A DNA stretch of 64,000 bases from Labia minor (taxonomy: Eukaryota > Arthropoda > Insecta > Dermaptera > Spongiphoridae), in the NCBI GenBank assembly GCA_963082975.1, contig OY720348.1:67915719-67979718 (forward strand). The letters run 5' to 3'. Below are positions 1-11,968 of the stretch, one piece after another. Each line of letters starts with the position of its first letter. Position 1 is the stretch's first letter. The notes below the pieces were generated by a model, which worked only from the letters and a program-made list of their open reading frames with translations, searched no databases and had not been told where the DNA came from. The translations under genes and the position numbers were made by a program.

Positions 1-8
1 TTTTTATA

Positions 9-585
9 CGAGGGCAATTCACAAAGTAAGTTACTTTTTAGAATTAAGACAGAACTAGTACAGGAAAATGTTTTTTATTATATACATTTGAAAGAGCAAC
101 TAAAATACTATTTTTCTACATAATCCCCCAAAAAGTTGAGACATTTATCGTAGCGATGAACGAGCTTCGAAATTCCTTCCTCATAGAAATCCGCCGCCTG
201 AGTGTTGAGCTAGTCAGTCACGGCCTCGCGGAAATCGTCGTCGTTGGGCTGCCTCTTTGTCATTTTTGGAGGCCTACGAGTACCACGGTGATTCATTCCT
301 TGATCGAATCGTAACGGGAGACGAGACTTGGGTGAAACACGTGACGTGTGAGACAAAATTGCAGTCTATGGATTGAGGGCACACACATTCTCCCAGGCGG
401 CGGATTTCTATGAGGAAGGAATTTCGAAGCTCGTCCATCGCTACGATAAATGTCTCAACTTTTTGGGGGATTATGTAGAAAAATAGTATTTTAGTTGCTC
501 TTTCAAATGTATATAATAAAACACATTTTCCTGTACTAGTTTTGTCTTAATTTCAAAACGTAACCTACTTTGTGAATTGCCCTCG
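9..585 (+). mobile_element. Foldback mariner derivative, copy 1
   Basis: Bounded by TA duplications (7-8, 586-587). Outer ends are CGAGGGCAATTCAC and its complement. The left arm (9-200) is an inverted copy of the right arm (394-585), which is the 3' end of a mariner transposase gene (DFYEEGISKLVHRYDKC reading). The middle retains a scrambled VTGDETWV catalytic segment. It is dead as a gene. It lies in the last intron of the FBPase gene. Confidence 0.85.
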
Positions 586-707
586 TATGTACTAACATTT
601 AATTTATTAATTGTTTAATTAATGGTTTGATTATTAAATTAGTTAAAAAGACAGATCACGATAAAAAAAAACTTAAAATTTTATGAAATAAAATGAATCA
701 TTATTAC

Positions 708-3700
708 TTTGCCATTTGGTGCACTTTTCGTTGCTGGGTATATGAAAATACCACCATATTTTAAGGTTCGATGGACATCGGCTACCATCGATCCTACATA
801 TCTTGATCCATAGCCTGCCTTACGCTGAGCTTGAATATATTCCCTTACAGCTTGACTCCATTGATCATAATATCCATCATTAATGCTGTAAATTTTCCCC
901 TTATTAGGTATTTGCATTTTCGATTCAGTTAGTATAAATTCACCAATAGACTGTAACATATATAATTTATTTATTATGCCTGTAATTTTGGATTAGTAAT
1001 TAAATAATCTAACCGGATCTAGCATGAATCCATTAACGCCATTACCAATCGATAAAACCAACATTGTGGCACTACCATAAAGAGCGTATCCAGCAGCTAC
1101 ACATTTATTTCCAGGTTGGAGTGCATCTTTCACTCCTGGTTCTTGATTCGTTTCACTTTTTCTATTTAAAAATAAAATAAAAGTGTGAGTAAGTCAGTAT
1201 TTTAAATGTTGGCATTAATAAAGAAAGAAGTTTACCGATAAATGCCAAATATGGATCCAATTGATACAAGACAATCGATATTGGAAGATCCGTCAAGAGG
1301 ATCAAAGCATACTATATATTTTCCTCTTTTATCAGTCTCTATCTAAAAGTTAAAAGAATTTGTTAGTGACATATCAAATAATTAATATTTTAATAAATTC
1401 AAGAATTGTCTTTTCTGTTATTGCTTCCTTAAAATCAACACTGCTATTTTATAAAATTTAATGGTAATGTTGTTAATAAGAAATTATTTCAAATTCTAAA
1501 TTCTAACTTCCTTTCCAATAATTAAGGTTAATGAAGGTACATGAACAATATATATTTTTTTATGTTGTCTTTTTATTAACTTGATCTTCCATATATCTAT
1601 ATCTCTAAATTCAGCTGATTTTTATCAGGCTCTTCATCTTTGTCTTTGCTCTTTATGGGCTAGAAAGACTTTCTAAACCGTTTATATATCACAAATATCG
1701 AGAATAATATTAAATAATATTTCAGAAACTGTTGGAATAAAAATGGACATTATTTAAAATAAATAAACGACAAAATACATATATGAAACAATTTCAAATA
1801 ATTTAAAAGAACATAAATTTTAAAAAAATAGCCATAAAATATTCACCCCTTATACGTACGTATTAATCCACTGAATGTCAGAAAAGTATGGCCTGTCGAT
1901 ATAACATAATATATATACTATTTCGTAAAAAAATTATCTTTAATTTTATTTTGTATTTAAGGAAGCGCTGCCGGCGTTGCCCGTCGCCATTTTTTTTTAT
2001 TATTAAAATTCCTATTTTAAATTAAGAATATACTAACAAACAGTGGCGTACCTAGAACTTTTGCCGCCCTTTTTATTATAAGTCAATCAAATAGTTGTTT
2101 TTATAAATTAATACAAATAAATAAATTATTAAGTTATTTAATCAATATTAATTAATACACAGAGAGTAAATTTTTTTACACATATTTGTATGCACTCGTA
2201 AACATTAATATAATATTTACTCTTCTAGCTTTCAAACTAGAAAAATCGTGTATAATGCTCTCAAAATTTATATTTATATTTTTTTCGCCTGCCCTGCTTT
2301 TCAAAAGAAAAATCGATGATTTAATGGTATATCACTTCAAAGTAATCATATAAACTTTTCAAAAGAAATGACATTTATAAACTGATATCAAAAAATTTTA
2401 GTTATGAAAAATTGCTGAACAAAATCGTAAAGATGCGTTTACGAATTCAACGAATTTTAATGAATACAATAAAATAAAATTATTATCCTGTTCTTGGAAT
2501 TAGAATTCAAAATTTACACTAAAATGCATTTATATACACCGAGGAATAATATTCGAAATCATATAGTTAATCATAATTTATATAAATCAAATAGTAAACT
2601 TATAATAATCATTTATTATTCAAGAAAGAAAAAAAATAAATATGAAATGAATAAGTTGCTTTTTACAACTATAACTAAATATAAAAAATGCCGCCCCAAG
2701 ATAAGTGCCGCCCGGTGCGGACCGCACCCCCCTAGATACGCCACTGCTAACAAAGATCATTTTTCCCGAGGCTGAAACCTATACAAATCGATTTTTCTTT
2801 ATAAATATTATCTATGGTGTGAATTTTAAAAAAATACTTCGAGCGGTTTAATATTTCAAAAATACACACATATATATATATATATACAATTTTTGCTAAT
2901 ATAATAAGATAAGATATAAATCCATATTTATTTTTCCTACAACTGATTTATATATCTTGTCACACAAATTCACATCATTATTGTACATGTTTAAGTGTCC
3001 TCTATTATTATATATTAGTGTTATATTGTTCTAACAACACTGAATTTATGTTACCTCAATCACATTATCATTTTCTTCGCTGACTAAAAGACAAGTAGTA
3101 TAGGAAGAGGAGAGCATATTTATAAAAAGTTCATTTGAAAGGACATCTAATTTTTTAACTTCTTCTCCTTGGACATTACTTTCTCCAGTTATTCCATACC
3201 TAAAACAAATTATTTTATTAAATAATAATTCTTATTTCAATATTTAAATAAGAAAATAGAATTTGAATTAAAGGGGAGAATTAGTTAATATACTTTCATT
3301 TTAATACATCTATATATAAAATTTGTTTCTATATTTGTAATAGAAATGAAAGTATTAAGTATTTTCTAAAAATTAAAAATATAGATATTTATTTTTAATT
3401 TCTCTAATTTAATTAATTTTTGTTAATTGTATTTTAAATTTATTGTGAATATTTTTAGATTCAGCAGAAAAATCTAGTAAATAATTTCTAAATTTTGCAA
3501 TTATATTAATATGATGAATAAAAATTTTTTCATTCTAAAAGTCATATAATTTAACCAAAATTTTACTTGAATATTCTAAATATAACAAATCTTTACTAAA
3601 ACAAAAAAAATTGTTTTTATATTCACTTTCTTATCAAATAATGTTTTGAATAATTAAATTATGAAAGTATCTTATCATATGTTGACCTCTGATAACGATG

Positions 3701-3979
3701 TTATTAAAATATCTTATTTTTTTTAGTAAACATTTCATTCATTTTATTCTATTTTAAATTTTTCTTTCAAAGTTTCATTAAATATTCATAAATTCAATTT
3801 ATTTACATTTTAGCAATTCCAGCTTTACGTACTGCTGAACTCACTGCTTTCACAGCAGTTTGAATGCTATTCAGAAGTTGGGTGAGATCCCCTCGGGCTT
3901 CGGGGAACTTCCTTTGCTCTTCAAGTACCCATCGAGTCAATGTCATACAATTCGAATCGAATCCTTGGGCAGATGTCAT
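708..3979 (-). CDS. fbp: Fructose-1,6-bisphosphatase (3' end off window)
   Basis: Gluconeogenic enzyme that hydrolyses fructose-1,6-bisphosphate to fructose-6-phosphate in the cytosol. Five coding exons on the minus strand: 3979-3807, 3199-3055, 1342-1236, 1161-1014 and 950-708, all with GT-AG borders and matching phases (816 nt, 272 residues). Family landmarks are in order: the AMP-site GDLTQLLNS segment, KKLDVLSN, the metal-site acidic pair in [24 protein letters not shown] (metal and sugar site), [12 protein letters not shown], and [10 protein letters not shown]. Exon 5 reads to a stop at 681, but that tail does not fit the family. A good donor (gtaata) follows NGK at 708, where vertebrate genes also have an intron, so the last ~65 residues, including the EKAGG metal ligand, should lie left of base 1. 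The ATG is immediately preceded by a splice acceptor (tttttttag), so an untranslated upstream exon must exist. Confidence 0.95.
1745..2900 (-). repeat. Dispersed repeat D, interrupted by a hAT MITE
   Basis: The sequence either side of the MITE at 2041-2746 matches 27690-28105 (shared AGTATGGCCTGT, GGAAGCGCTG, AATCGATTTTTC-type blocks). Parts (CGAGG..TGAAACC, the TTCAAATAATTT block) are also recognisable in the 3' half of HINE-B, so D is probably an older relative. It has no coding capacity. It lies in FBPase intron 2. Confidence 0.6.
2041..2746. mobile_element. hAT-type MITE
   Basis: Termini CAGTGGCGTACCTAGAA and, inverted, CAGTGGCGTATCTAGG. Exact 8-bp target duplication CTAACAAA at 2033-2040 and 2747-2754. 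The interior is A+T-rich with no transposase; the ends carry GCCGCCC runs. Confidence 0.9.
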
Positions 3980-4785
3980 CTAAAAAAATACATACATAGA
4001 ACCATAAGTGGCACGTTTGAAAATTTTGATGGTACGCACAAGGAAAAGATTATTTTTTTTAATAATTATAACTTTTTTCATTGTGATGATATCTTAATAA
4101 TTTCTAAAATTTTTGAATATCATCTGAGATCGAATTATTAGGATAATTAGGATAATAAAACAAGGATTTCTTTTAAAAATGATAAAAGGTGAATTTGCCT
4201 AAAATTCAGTTAAATATTGGAAATAATATAGTGAGTCCATACCACTATAATCTAAAATAAATTAAAGAATTTTAATAAAATAAAAATAAAAAAAAATAAT
4301 AAACAATTTTTAGGAAATATAAATATTTTTACCACAAATAAATTCCTAAATTTTTTAATAATTAATTTATTTTTTTGGTATAAAATTTAATATTTAAAAT
4401 TATAACACTTTTATACAGGATAGAAGTTATACAAAAATATTCGATTATAGATTCAAGCTAAAAGGGGCACTGGTAGTGGAGAAAAAAAATCATGACAATT
4501 TTGTGGCACGGCCATCCAAAATGTTCGCCATCTCTGGTATAGAATATTAAATTGAACAATTTAATAGAAATAAATACAATGATATATATATATATAAGTA
4601 TTCAAGATAAATAATTCGTTTATTATTCTTCCTTCTTTTAATGTGAAAGTAAATTTTTGGAATATTAGTTATTGAGAAATTATACTAAATAAGTAAATGT
4701 GGATTTCATGACATTTTATAATTATCACTTTCAACACAAACATGATATAATAATTAATAATAATATAAATATGTTAATTGAAGAA

Positions 4786-4794
<9 letters not shown>

Positions 4795-4820
<26 letters not shown>

Positions 4821-5490
4821 AATAAAACTAAATAGAATTCAAAACAGGAATGATTTAAAAGAAAAATAAATTTTTAATCTATTAATTTTAAATAAACAAT
4901 TATTTATCTATTACCGGTATTGTTTTTAACCAAATATTCATATTCCATTTACAAATTTTAAAATATGACATTTTTTCTTTTTTAAAATTTAATTTAAAGT
5001 GTTTTTAATGTTTTTTTTTAGATTAAAATAAAAAATAAACATATGAAAAACAGTTCTAATTTTAAATTGAATTGAATAGTTGTTGTTTTTTTGGAATTTA
5101 AAGGAAAAAATTCTTAGTGTCATTATAAGATTAGTTAAATTAATTATATATATATATATATATACAAATAGAACCAAATAGCATTCAAAACAGGAATGAT
5201 ATAAAAGAAAAATAAATTTTTAATCTGTTAATTAAATAAACAATTATTTATCTATTACCGGTATTGTTTTTAACCAAATGTTCATATTCCATTTACAAAT
5301 TTTAAAATATGACATTTTTTCTTTTTTAAAATTTAATTTAAAGTGTTTTTAATGTTTTTTTTAGATTTAAATAAAAAATAAACATATGGAAATTTAGGAA
5401 AACATTTCTAATTTTAAATTGAATAGTTGTTGTTTTTTTTAAATTTAAAGGAAAAATTCTTAGTGTCATTATAAGATTAGTTAAATTAAT
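4795..5490. repeat. Two-copy tandem duplication (~350 bp unit)
   Basis: Unit 1 (about 4795-5155) and unit 2 (about 5155-5490) share the same order of blocks: TACAAATA, TTCAAAACAGGAATGAT, TATTACCGGTATTG, TTAGTGTCATTATAAGAT, each ending in (TA)n. They differ by small indels. It probably arose by exchange between the (TA)n tracts. Confidence 0.85.
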
Positions 5491-5541
5491 TATATATATA
5501 TATATATATAATTATATAATATTTTTATTAATACATCCTTG

Positions 5542-5554
5542 CAAGGTCACCTTG
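5542..5554. promoter_or_regulatory. Palindrome with a nuclear-receptor-like half-site
   Basis: CAAGGTCACCTTG contains CAAGGTCA, the monomer site type bound by ERR-class receptors, followed by a second GGTCACC. Position in the presumed 5' intron of a carbohydrate-metabolism gene is suggestive only. Confidence 0.2.
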
Positions 5555-5870
5555 TTCGGTCACCTTTCACCCTTTAAATTAATCTAAATTCTATAATAAG
5601 TGTCCTATGTTAGGATAATCATTCGAAAAATTAAAAGTAAATAGATTATCGATAATAGAAGTATTAAAAGAATAATTCAAATGCAATTTGAAATTATGAG
5701 AATAAGAGAAATTGTGTAAATTCTAATGAAAATTATTTAAAAGATATTCCAATTAATTGAATTGAATCGTACAGGTTGTTAAAGGCTTGATTGTAATAAT
5801 ATTGATTATTTGTCTGTTTATACTATGTCTTGTAAGATTAAAGAAAATCCGAGAGGGGGAAATAGATTAC

Positions 5871-6040
5871 CTTTCTGCCTATAAGCACTTTTAGACAGTT
5901 CAATGAGATGTGTTATTCTGCTGTCAATCGACTAATGCTCTTCTCAGCTCTTCTGCATCGACTAGTATACTTATTGGGTCCCTATATCGACCAACTCGAC
6001 AAATACCAAGAACAACGCGCTCTTTTATTCAAATATTATT
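5871..6040 (-). other. Candidate 5'UTR exon of the fructose-bisphosphatase gene
   Basis: The FBPase ATG lies directly at a 3' splice site, so a 5' non-coding exon is needed. This stretch is clearly less A+T-rich than its surroundings. On the minus strand it ends in the good donor context GCAGAAAG/gtaatc at 5871/5870. In the frame of the ATG it has a stop 14 codons before the junction and no in-frame start, as expected of a UTR. It contains a short upstream ATG reading frame. The 5' limit is a guess. Plus-strand open frames here resemble nothing known. Confidence 0.4.
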
Positions 6041-6280
6041 TTCATACCTTCGTGAAGATATTTTACAATATTTTTTATATTGGACAACTCAATCAATCAA
6101 AATTTTATCCTTCTAATACGAAGTTAAGCATGGAATGATAAAAATATAATATTGTAAATGGAAATATTTATTTTATTCAATTAAATAATGTTTTAGTTCC
6201 TATCTTGTTTGCTTAATAAAAACAAATATTATGAAGAACGTCGAGTAATGTTTAAATAATATTTTCATATATATATATAT

Positions 6281-6620
6281 AGGGTGATCAAACGTCCCGG
6301 TTTTCCGGGATTGTCTTATTTTTTAGGTGCTCTGTCCCGGCGTCCCGAAAAATGTCCTGGTTTTTAAATATTTAGGACATTTCGTACTTTTCTTTCAAAA
6401 TTTTTTCAATTTGGTTCTAAAAAAAAAGGTAAAACGTTACCCTACCTATGAATTAATTTGTCAAGAGCCACACAACCATTTTTAACTTTTTTTATTCTTT
6501 CAATTTTATATTAAGTTGAATTTTATTTATTAAATAAATTTTTCTAAATAATTTCAATTTGGTTCTAAAAAAGAGTAAACCGTTTGTCCCGGTATGGTGT
6601 TTTCGAAATATGGTCACCTT
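6281..6620. mobile_element. hAT-type MITE (GGTGACCA ends)
   Basis: Termini AGGGTGATCAAACGTCCCGG and, inverted, AAGGTGACCATATTTCG, with internal CCCGG runs. It is inserted in a (TA)n tract, so the duplication (tatatata) is uninformative. Related to 15881-16116. Confidence 0.75.
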
Positions 6621-6839
6621 ATATATATATATAGTATTCTAATATATGTCCGTAGAATGGTATCTTATTTAAGGTTCTGTATATAGTAATTTTTTTACAA
6701 ATTTGTTAAAGGATTGTTAAGTTATATTAACAGCAATTATATAAAGATATAGAATTTCTATTCTGGATTCAAGCAAAACATTTTTAAAAATCCAAATTTT
6801 CCCATAAAATTTGATAAAATGAATTACGTTTTATATATA

Positions 6840-6880
6840 CGTGGTCAGTTCAAAAGAAAAGGTGAATTTTGAATTTTTTA
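6840..6880 (+). mobile_element. Fragment of mariner family 2 terminus
   Basis: GTTCAAAAGAAAAGGTGAAT followed by TTTGAATTTT is the terminal sequence seen at 32720 and 47428. Only the end is present. Confidence 0.5.
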
Positions 6881-7161
6881 ATCTTGGGTAAATTTTTTAA
6901 ATTTGTTTTAAAAATCCAAATGATAATATTCTATTATAATTTATTACTTAATTATTAATAGGTTTATTTTTATTATTATTATGTTTAATGATGTGATATT
7001 AATAAAAAATAATAATAAATTGTATATAAATTTAAAAATTAAAATATTTTAACTTTTAACACAAGTAAAATAAAAAATAAACCTTCGGTCCTCTACGCAG
7101 TTAGTTATTCAAATAAGATAAGAATAAATGAAAAATAATTTAAGATAAATATGATCTAGAT

Positions 7162-8124
7162 CAGTGTTTCTCAACCTTTTTGGACCAAACGCTCCCTTTA
7201 TAAGACCCTCTTCTTAATTCGCCCCCCTATAAATTTTTACAGATAAAAATTGCATGATAATTCCTAATATAAGGTAGGTACCACAGACTATCTAGGTACA
7301 CTAGGTGATACATAGAGCCATATTGAAAAATCGAGTTTCAGAACCTGATTGCAAAATCATCTGAACTTTTCTTTTTTTGAACCATATTGAAAAAAATTGA
7401 AAAATAAGTTGACCTGTGGCCAGGTCCGAACCGACCGACGGTTTGAAATAAATTAATTTCCAGCTACAGAAACAATTTCAAATAATTTTAATATATCTAT
7501 TAATGTAATAAAAAACAGATATGGATACATAAATAATAAATATAAACATTTTTAATTTTATTTTATTTATAATATATATGCAAGACCAGGCTGTGGCGTC
7601 ATGAATAGCCATATAATTTTAAATCAAGAAAAAACTAATAAATATGATTTTTCTCGAGGATAAAACCAATACAAAGTGCATGATTCGTGGTAATATATAA
7701 AAAAATCTCCTTTGGTGTGAAAATAACCCTTTCCTTCCTATCGTCGATCGCTAATATTACCACTTCCGGTTTCCGGAATTGCACCAAAAGTTGATCAATT
7801 CATCCCACTGATGCATTAAGTAAATATACCAAATTTCATCAAAATCGGTTGAGCCGTTCAGGCTGTACACATCTATACGGACGGACAGACGGACAGACGG
7901 ACAGACGGACGGACAGACATCATGCTAAAAATACTTTTTTCTGTTTAGAAAATGCATGATTCGTGGAGATATGTAAAAATCTCCACATGTGAAATTTGGT
8001 GTGAAAACAATACCTCCCTTACTATCGTCGGTCGGTAATAAGGAAATGTTTAAAAAACCTTTTTTATTGTTGAAAATGATTTCGCCCCCCAAAAATAACT
8101 TATCGTCCAGGTTGAAAATCACTG
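7162..8124. mobile_element. hAT-type MITE hosting a nested HINE-B
   Basis: Ends CAGTGTTTCTCAACC and, inverted, CAGTGATTTTCAACC. Exact 8-bp duplication ATCTAGAT at 7154-7161 and 8125-8132. Its own sequence is ~330 bp with C-rich runs near both ends; 7405-8036 is a later HINE-B insertion. Confidence 0.88.
7405..8036 (-). mobile_element. HINE-B copy 1 (non-autonomous Helentron-like)
   Basis: Reading on the minus strand: 5' ACCGACCGAC at 8036-8027, then GTCY microsatellite, the ATGAAATTTGGTATA box, GTCGGTCGGT, hairpin ACCTG/gcca/CAGGT, and CAACTTATT. Nearly identical by eye to 21933-22574, so recently dispersed. It carries no ORF. Confidence 0.8.
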
Positions 8125-8132
8125 ATCTAGAT

Positions 8133-8951
8133 ATTTTAATAAATTAATTAAAAAAAGAACTTTAAGAATAAATTTGAATATGTACATCATAGGTTTTTTA
8201 CATACAGACTTTCAACCAAATTCTATGTATCACTTTGGATGGGTACAGGGGGCAGGGTCGGATGGACTGAATATAAAAATAATCAACAATGTCAATTTTT
8301 ATAATATATTATCTCGTTTACTTTATTTATTTTCCTTTTCTTATTATATTAATATATTAAAATATGTTTTTATTTTAATTATTATTATTAAGAATACATA
8401 ATATAGAAAAATATATATATTCTTTGGATTGAAGCTCTTATATATATTATATTTTAGTTCCACATTTAATATTTATTAAAAAAATTATTTATTGACAAAA
8501 TCGGCAATTAATTTAATATTTCAACATTTTCAAATTTCCTTCCAACCAAATGGCTACTAGCCTCAGCTTCATCAATTACACATATTTTAGAGGGGATTTT
8601 CTAAATATATTTCTATATAATTATATTTTCAATAATTGATTAATATTGCAAAGGTTTTTTACTCGTTTTTCTTAAGCTACATTATTATATATATAAATAT
8701 ATATATATATATATAGGGGAATATATATATATAGGGGAATATATATATATATATATTCCCCTCCCTCCCCTCAACTACATCAATATTGTATAATCAAGCT
8801 TGAAAATACGACCTCCTCCAATTTTATCCAATATTCCCACTATTTTCAAAGTTATTCTTAATTTTAATCTATTTTATTAATTTAATTTAATTTTTTTTAA
8901 TAATTGGTACTATATTTTTAAAGGTAATTTAGATAAAAAAAATAACAAAAT
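8133..8951. other. Upstream region of R3HDM4
   Basis: A+T-rich with (TA)n tracts near 8690-8760, including a pair of AGGGGAATATA blocks mirrored by TATATTCCCC that can fold into a hairpin. No gene, RNA or transposon boundary recognised. Confidence 0.4.
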
Positions 8952-9095
8952 ATGGGAGTAATAAGAAATCATCCTTCACCAAAATTCAATCTCGAGGATC
9001 CTGAAGTATTTGATGGAAATGAATTAGACGACTCTTTACAGTATGTCTTGGTTTTGATTCTTAATTCTATTTACTATACCTATAATGATAATATA

Positions 9096-9149
<54 letters not shown>

Positions 9150-11968
9150 TTCTATATCTATATACATATATTAAAAAAAAAAATTAAAAATTACATCAGA
9201 AATTATAAATATCTTCAGATAATTGTTACATGAAGATGAAAGTCGCTATTTAAGTTTAAGTTTATATCATGCTATATATACTTTACAAATTTGACAGTTC
9301 TTTGCCTCATAACCCAGATTCTATACTCTTAGTTTTAGTTTCAATCTTTTAGCTTTGGAAGCCATTTGGCTAAACCTCATTTTAAATCTATTCCAAGAAT
9401 AAATCAAATATATTTTTGAACCCACACTCAATTATATTTATTATTTCATAATATGAAAATATTTTAATATTATTTTATTTATTTTTTAATTATTGTTAAA
9501 ATATAAATTATTTTTTTATTTTAATGATTGACTATATATAAATGTTTTTGTACGTATATTTTAGTATAGAACATAGTGATGATGATGACCTTTCCATTTC
9601 TATCGAATCAATAACAGAACAGGTCCAACTGCCAAGTCAACGTTATAGAAGACATCGAGATCTACAATCATCATTTAGTCGTAAGAATATAAGTGGTCGT
9701 AAGAGGACACGGAGACTTGAAAATGGTGATTTATTATTATTATTATTATTATTAATATAAATTAAAAAATATAATTTATTTATTTTTTTTGACATTTGGA
9801 GAAATAAAAAATTCCTTTAGATTTGCTATCATTTATTTGCTCTTTAATATATATAATATCAATCTTATTTAATTATCCTATATAGACATGCGGTTTTTAT
9901 CTAAAAAAAATTATTACTTATCAATAAATCTATCTGTCAAAAAAATAGTTGAATATCTTATCTAATAATTAATATTTTTTTTTCATTGTTTTCAGTGTGT
10001 TAAATAAGTTAAAAAAGCCAATATGATTAATTGAAATATTGTAAATATTAGAAAAATAAAAACATTTTTATCTGCACATTGCTCAGAATTTAAAATTTTT
10101 TGCATATCTACGCGTTTCATGGCCTATGTTCAAATAGAGATATACAAGAATATCGTGATGTAATTTCATCGAAATCGTTTCAGCTAATTTTGAGTCTATA
10201 TGGTCACAATTTCCGGACAGACATGAAAAATTCTAAAGTCGCTTTTGGATTTTAGAGATCATGAAACGTGAAGATATGCAAAAATTTTTAAACTCTGAAC
10301 AATGTGTAGACGAAATTTTTTTTTATATATATAGATATATAATATTAAAAATAATTTAATCTTATTTAATTATCCTTATTATATATAGACATGTTTTTTT
10401 TATCTAACAAAAATTATTACTTATCAATAAATCTATTTTTGGCAAAAAAAATAGTTGAATATTAATTAATATTTTTTTTTCCATTGGAGAAATGTAAAAT
10501 TCTTTTAGATTTCTTGACTTATTAATATTATATATATTTTTGTTTTGAAATGAAACGTGAACGGACATAAATATATAATTCGCCTATTCACAGCAACTTC
10601 TAATTCATTATTTCAAAATAAAAATAAATCTGCAGATCATCTTTTGCATGGAAGTGTTATATATAATTTATTAAATTAGATTTCTATATGAGTTCAAAAA
10701 AAATGAGACCCCTGGCTATAATTTATAGAGCAGTAGGGGAAGTTGATAAATTATTTAATATAGAATAAATATATATTATATGAATAGACTTTATTATTTT
10801 AAAATAAATTCAGAAAATAAAAATACGAATATCTTAATTAAATTTTATTTATTATAGCCAAACAACTAATGACTTTGGTAGAAGATGAAGAACTTGACGA
10901 AGTTGATATAGAAGACTTTTTACCATTTCGTTCTTCGGTTTTTTCACAAATTGTCAAAAATGAGGCAAGTTTTTCTTTTAGTTTTAAAATTAATAAAGAA
11001 TATTTTTGAATAAATTATAAAATAATTAATATTAATTTATTAGGAAATTTAAATTTTTATTGTTCCTTTATAAAACATATAAATGAGTGATATTTATCTT
11101 GAATAATTTTAATTAATATGTACGCTTTTTTAAGAAAAATATTATAAAACAATACATAACAAACTATTTAGTCCAAAGTTCTAATTAATTTGATAATCGA
11201 TTCAAAAACAATACTTTTTTAAAATACCTTAAAAATTATTTCGTTAATAATTTTAGAAATTTATATAAATTTTTATATTATATTTAATTTACTTTACAGG
11301 TTTGGAATAACTTCATTCTTGGCAGTGAAAACCATTCAATTGATCTCACTTCATGCCAAAATATAAAAACATCAATAAAAAAATCGCTCCCGGAAAACAT
11401 TACATCATTAACACCAGAACAAGCTTTTCAAAGTATAAAAAATGGTTTAAGAACAACTCTTAAGAAAAAACATGTTCCTGTGGTAAATAAAAATTACGTT
11501 AATTTGAGATAAATCTATTTAAATTATTTTTAATAAAATAATGTGAATGAAATATTTATATATTTAGGGAATTATCGAAATGTTAGAATCAGGATTAACC
11601 AACCATTTTAATGACCATCCCAAAGAACCTTATTTCGCTTTATCTCTTTCGTGCTATGAAAGGTTACTCTTACATGCTATATCTCAATATTACAGACTTA
11701 TATCAAATAGTAAGTACTACGATTTTTTTAATACTATTTTATTAACATAAAAGGTTTTGAAACAATAATCATAAACAAATTAATAACATGCCTACTGGTA
11801 AAATAATTATAAATCATTAATAAATCATTTGTTTATTTTTTAGGTATTAATGACAAAAACCAAGAAAGAATAGTTACCGTTCTCAATCCACATGATCAAT
11901 TTCCCCTTCCAAACGGCCGTCTTTCTGAATATTTATCTATCAAAATAAACAATAAATTAAAACATTAA
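8952..11968 (+). CDS. R3HDM4: R3H domain-containing protein 4
   Basis: Six exons: 8952-9040, 9565-9725, 10858-10964, 11300-11482, 11568-11709 and 11844-11968 (807 nt, 268 residues, close to the vertebrate protein). The acidic N-terminus (HSDDDDLSIS) is followed by GRKRTRRLEN-AKQLMTLVEDEE, matching the vertebrate GRKSLQRLEN region. Then come VWNNFI and a C-terminal R3H-type region with the hallmark CYERLLLHAISQYYRLIS. R3H domains bind single-stranded nucleic acid; the role of this member is not established. Intron 3 uses a GC donor (GAG/gcaagt) with an ordinary acceptor (acag/GTT), the only join that keeps the conserved NEVWNNF reading. Introns 1 and 2 hold (TA)n and a small foldback. A polyadenylation signal AATAAA lies at 12047. 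Confidence 0.87.
9785..10520. repeat. Direct duplication flanking a small foldback
   Basis: About 9785-9990 and 10340-10520 are diverged direct copies (shared TTATTTAATTATCCT, TTACTTATCAATAAATCTAT, AAATAGTTGAATAT). Between them, about 10072-10312 is an inverted repeat (GCATATCTACGCGTTTCATG versus its complement, with CACATTG outer ends) around a short FGGACAGAC-type region. All lie in R3HDM4 intron 2. Confidence 0.6.
10965..11299 (+). other. GC-AG intron of R3HDM4
   Basis: Donor GAG/gcaagt, acceptor tttacag/GTTTGG. Conserved protein reading across the join requires this GC donor; the nearby alternative GT (gttttt) would shift the frame. Confidence 0.8.

Larger units (their letters stand above)
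3980..5870. other. Probable 5'UTR intron of FBPase; tandem duplication
   Basis: No coding sequence recognised. It contains (TA)n tracts and the tandem duplication at 4795-5490. A palindromic CAAGGTCACCTTG lies at 5542-5554. Confidence 0.5.

Noticed and set aside
681..707. Reading FBPase exon 5 through to the stop at 681 as the true C-terminus.
   Set aside because: The tail after NGK does not resemble the family, lacks the EKAGG metal-ligand region, and a donor site sits exactly where other animals have an intron.
5908..6138. Plus-strand open frames as a small gene.
   Set aside because: Two overlapping frames, neither with recognisable features; the region is better explained as a minus-strand 5'UTR exon.
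7860..7920. GTCY-type short repeats as a CRISPR-like array or satellite.
   Set aside because: It is a simple microsatellite at a fixed place inside HINE-B, without spacers.
8952..9233. 93-residue frame at the R3HDM4 start taken as a complete protein.
   Set aside because: The tail is translation of a (TA)n microsatellite after a clear splice donor at 9041.
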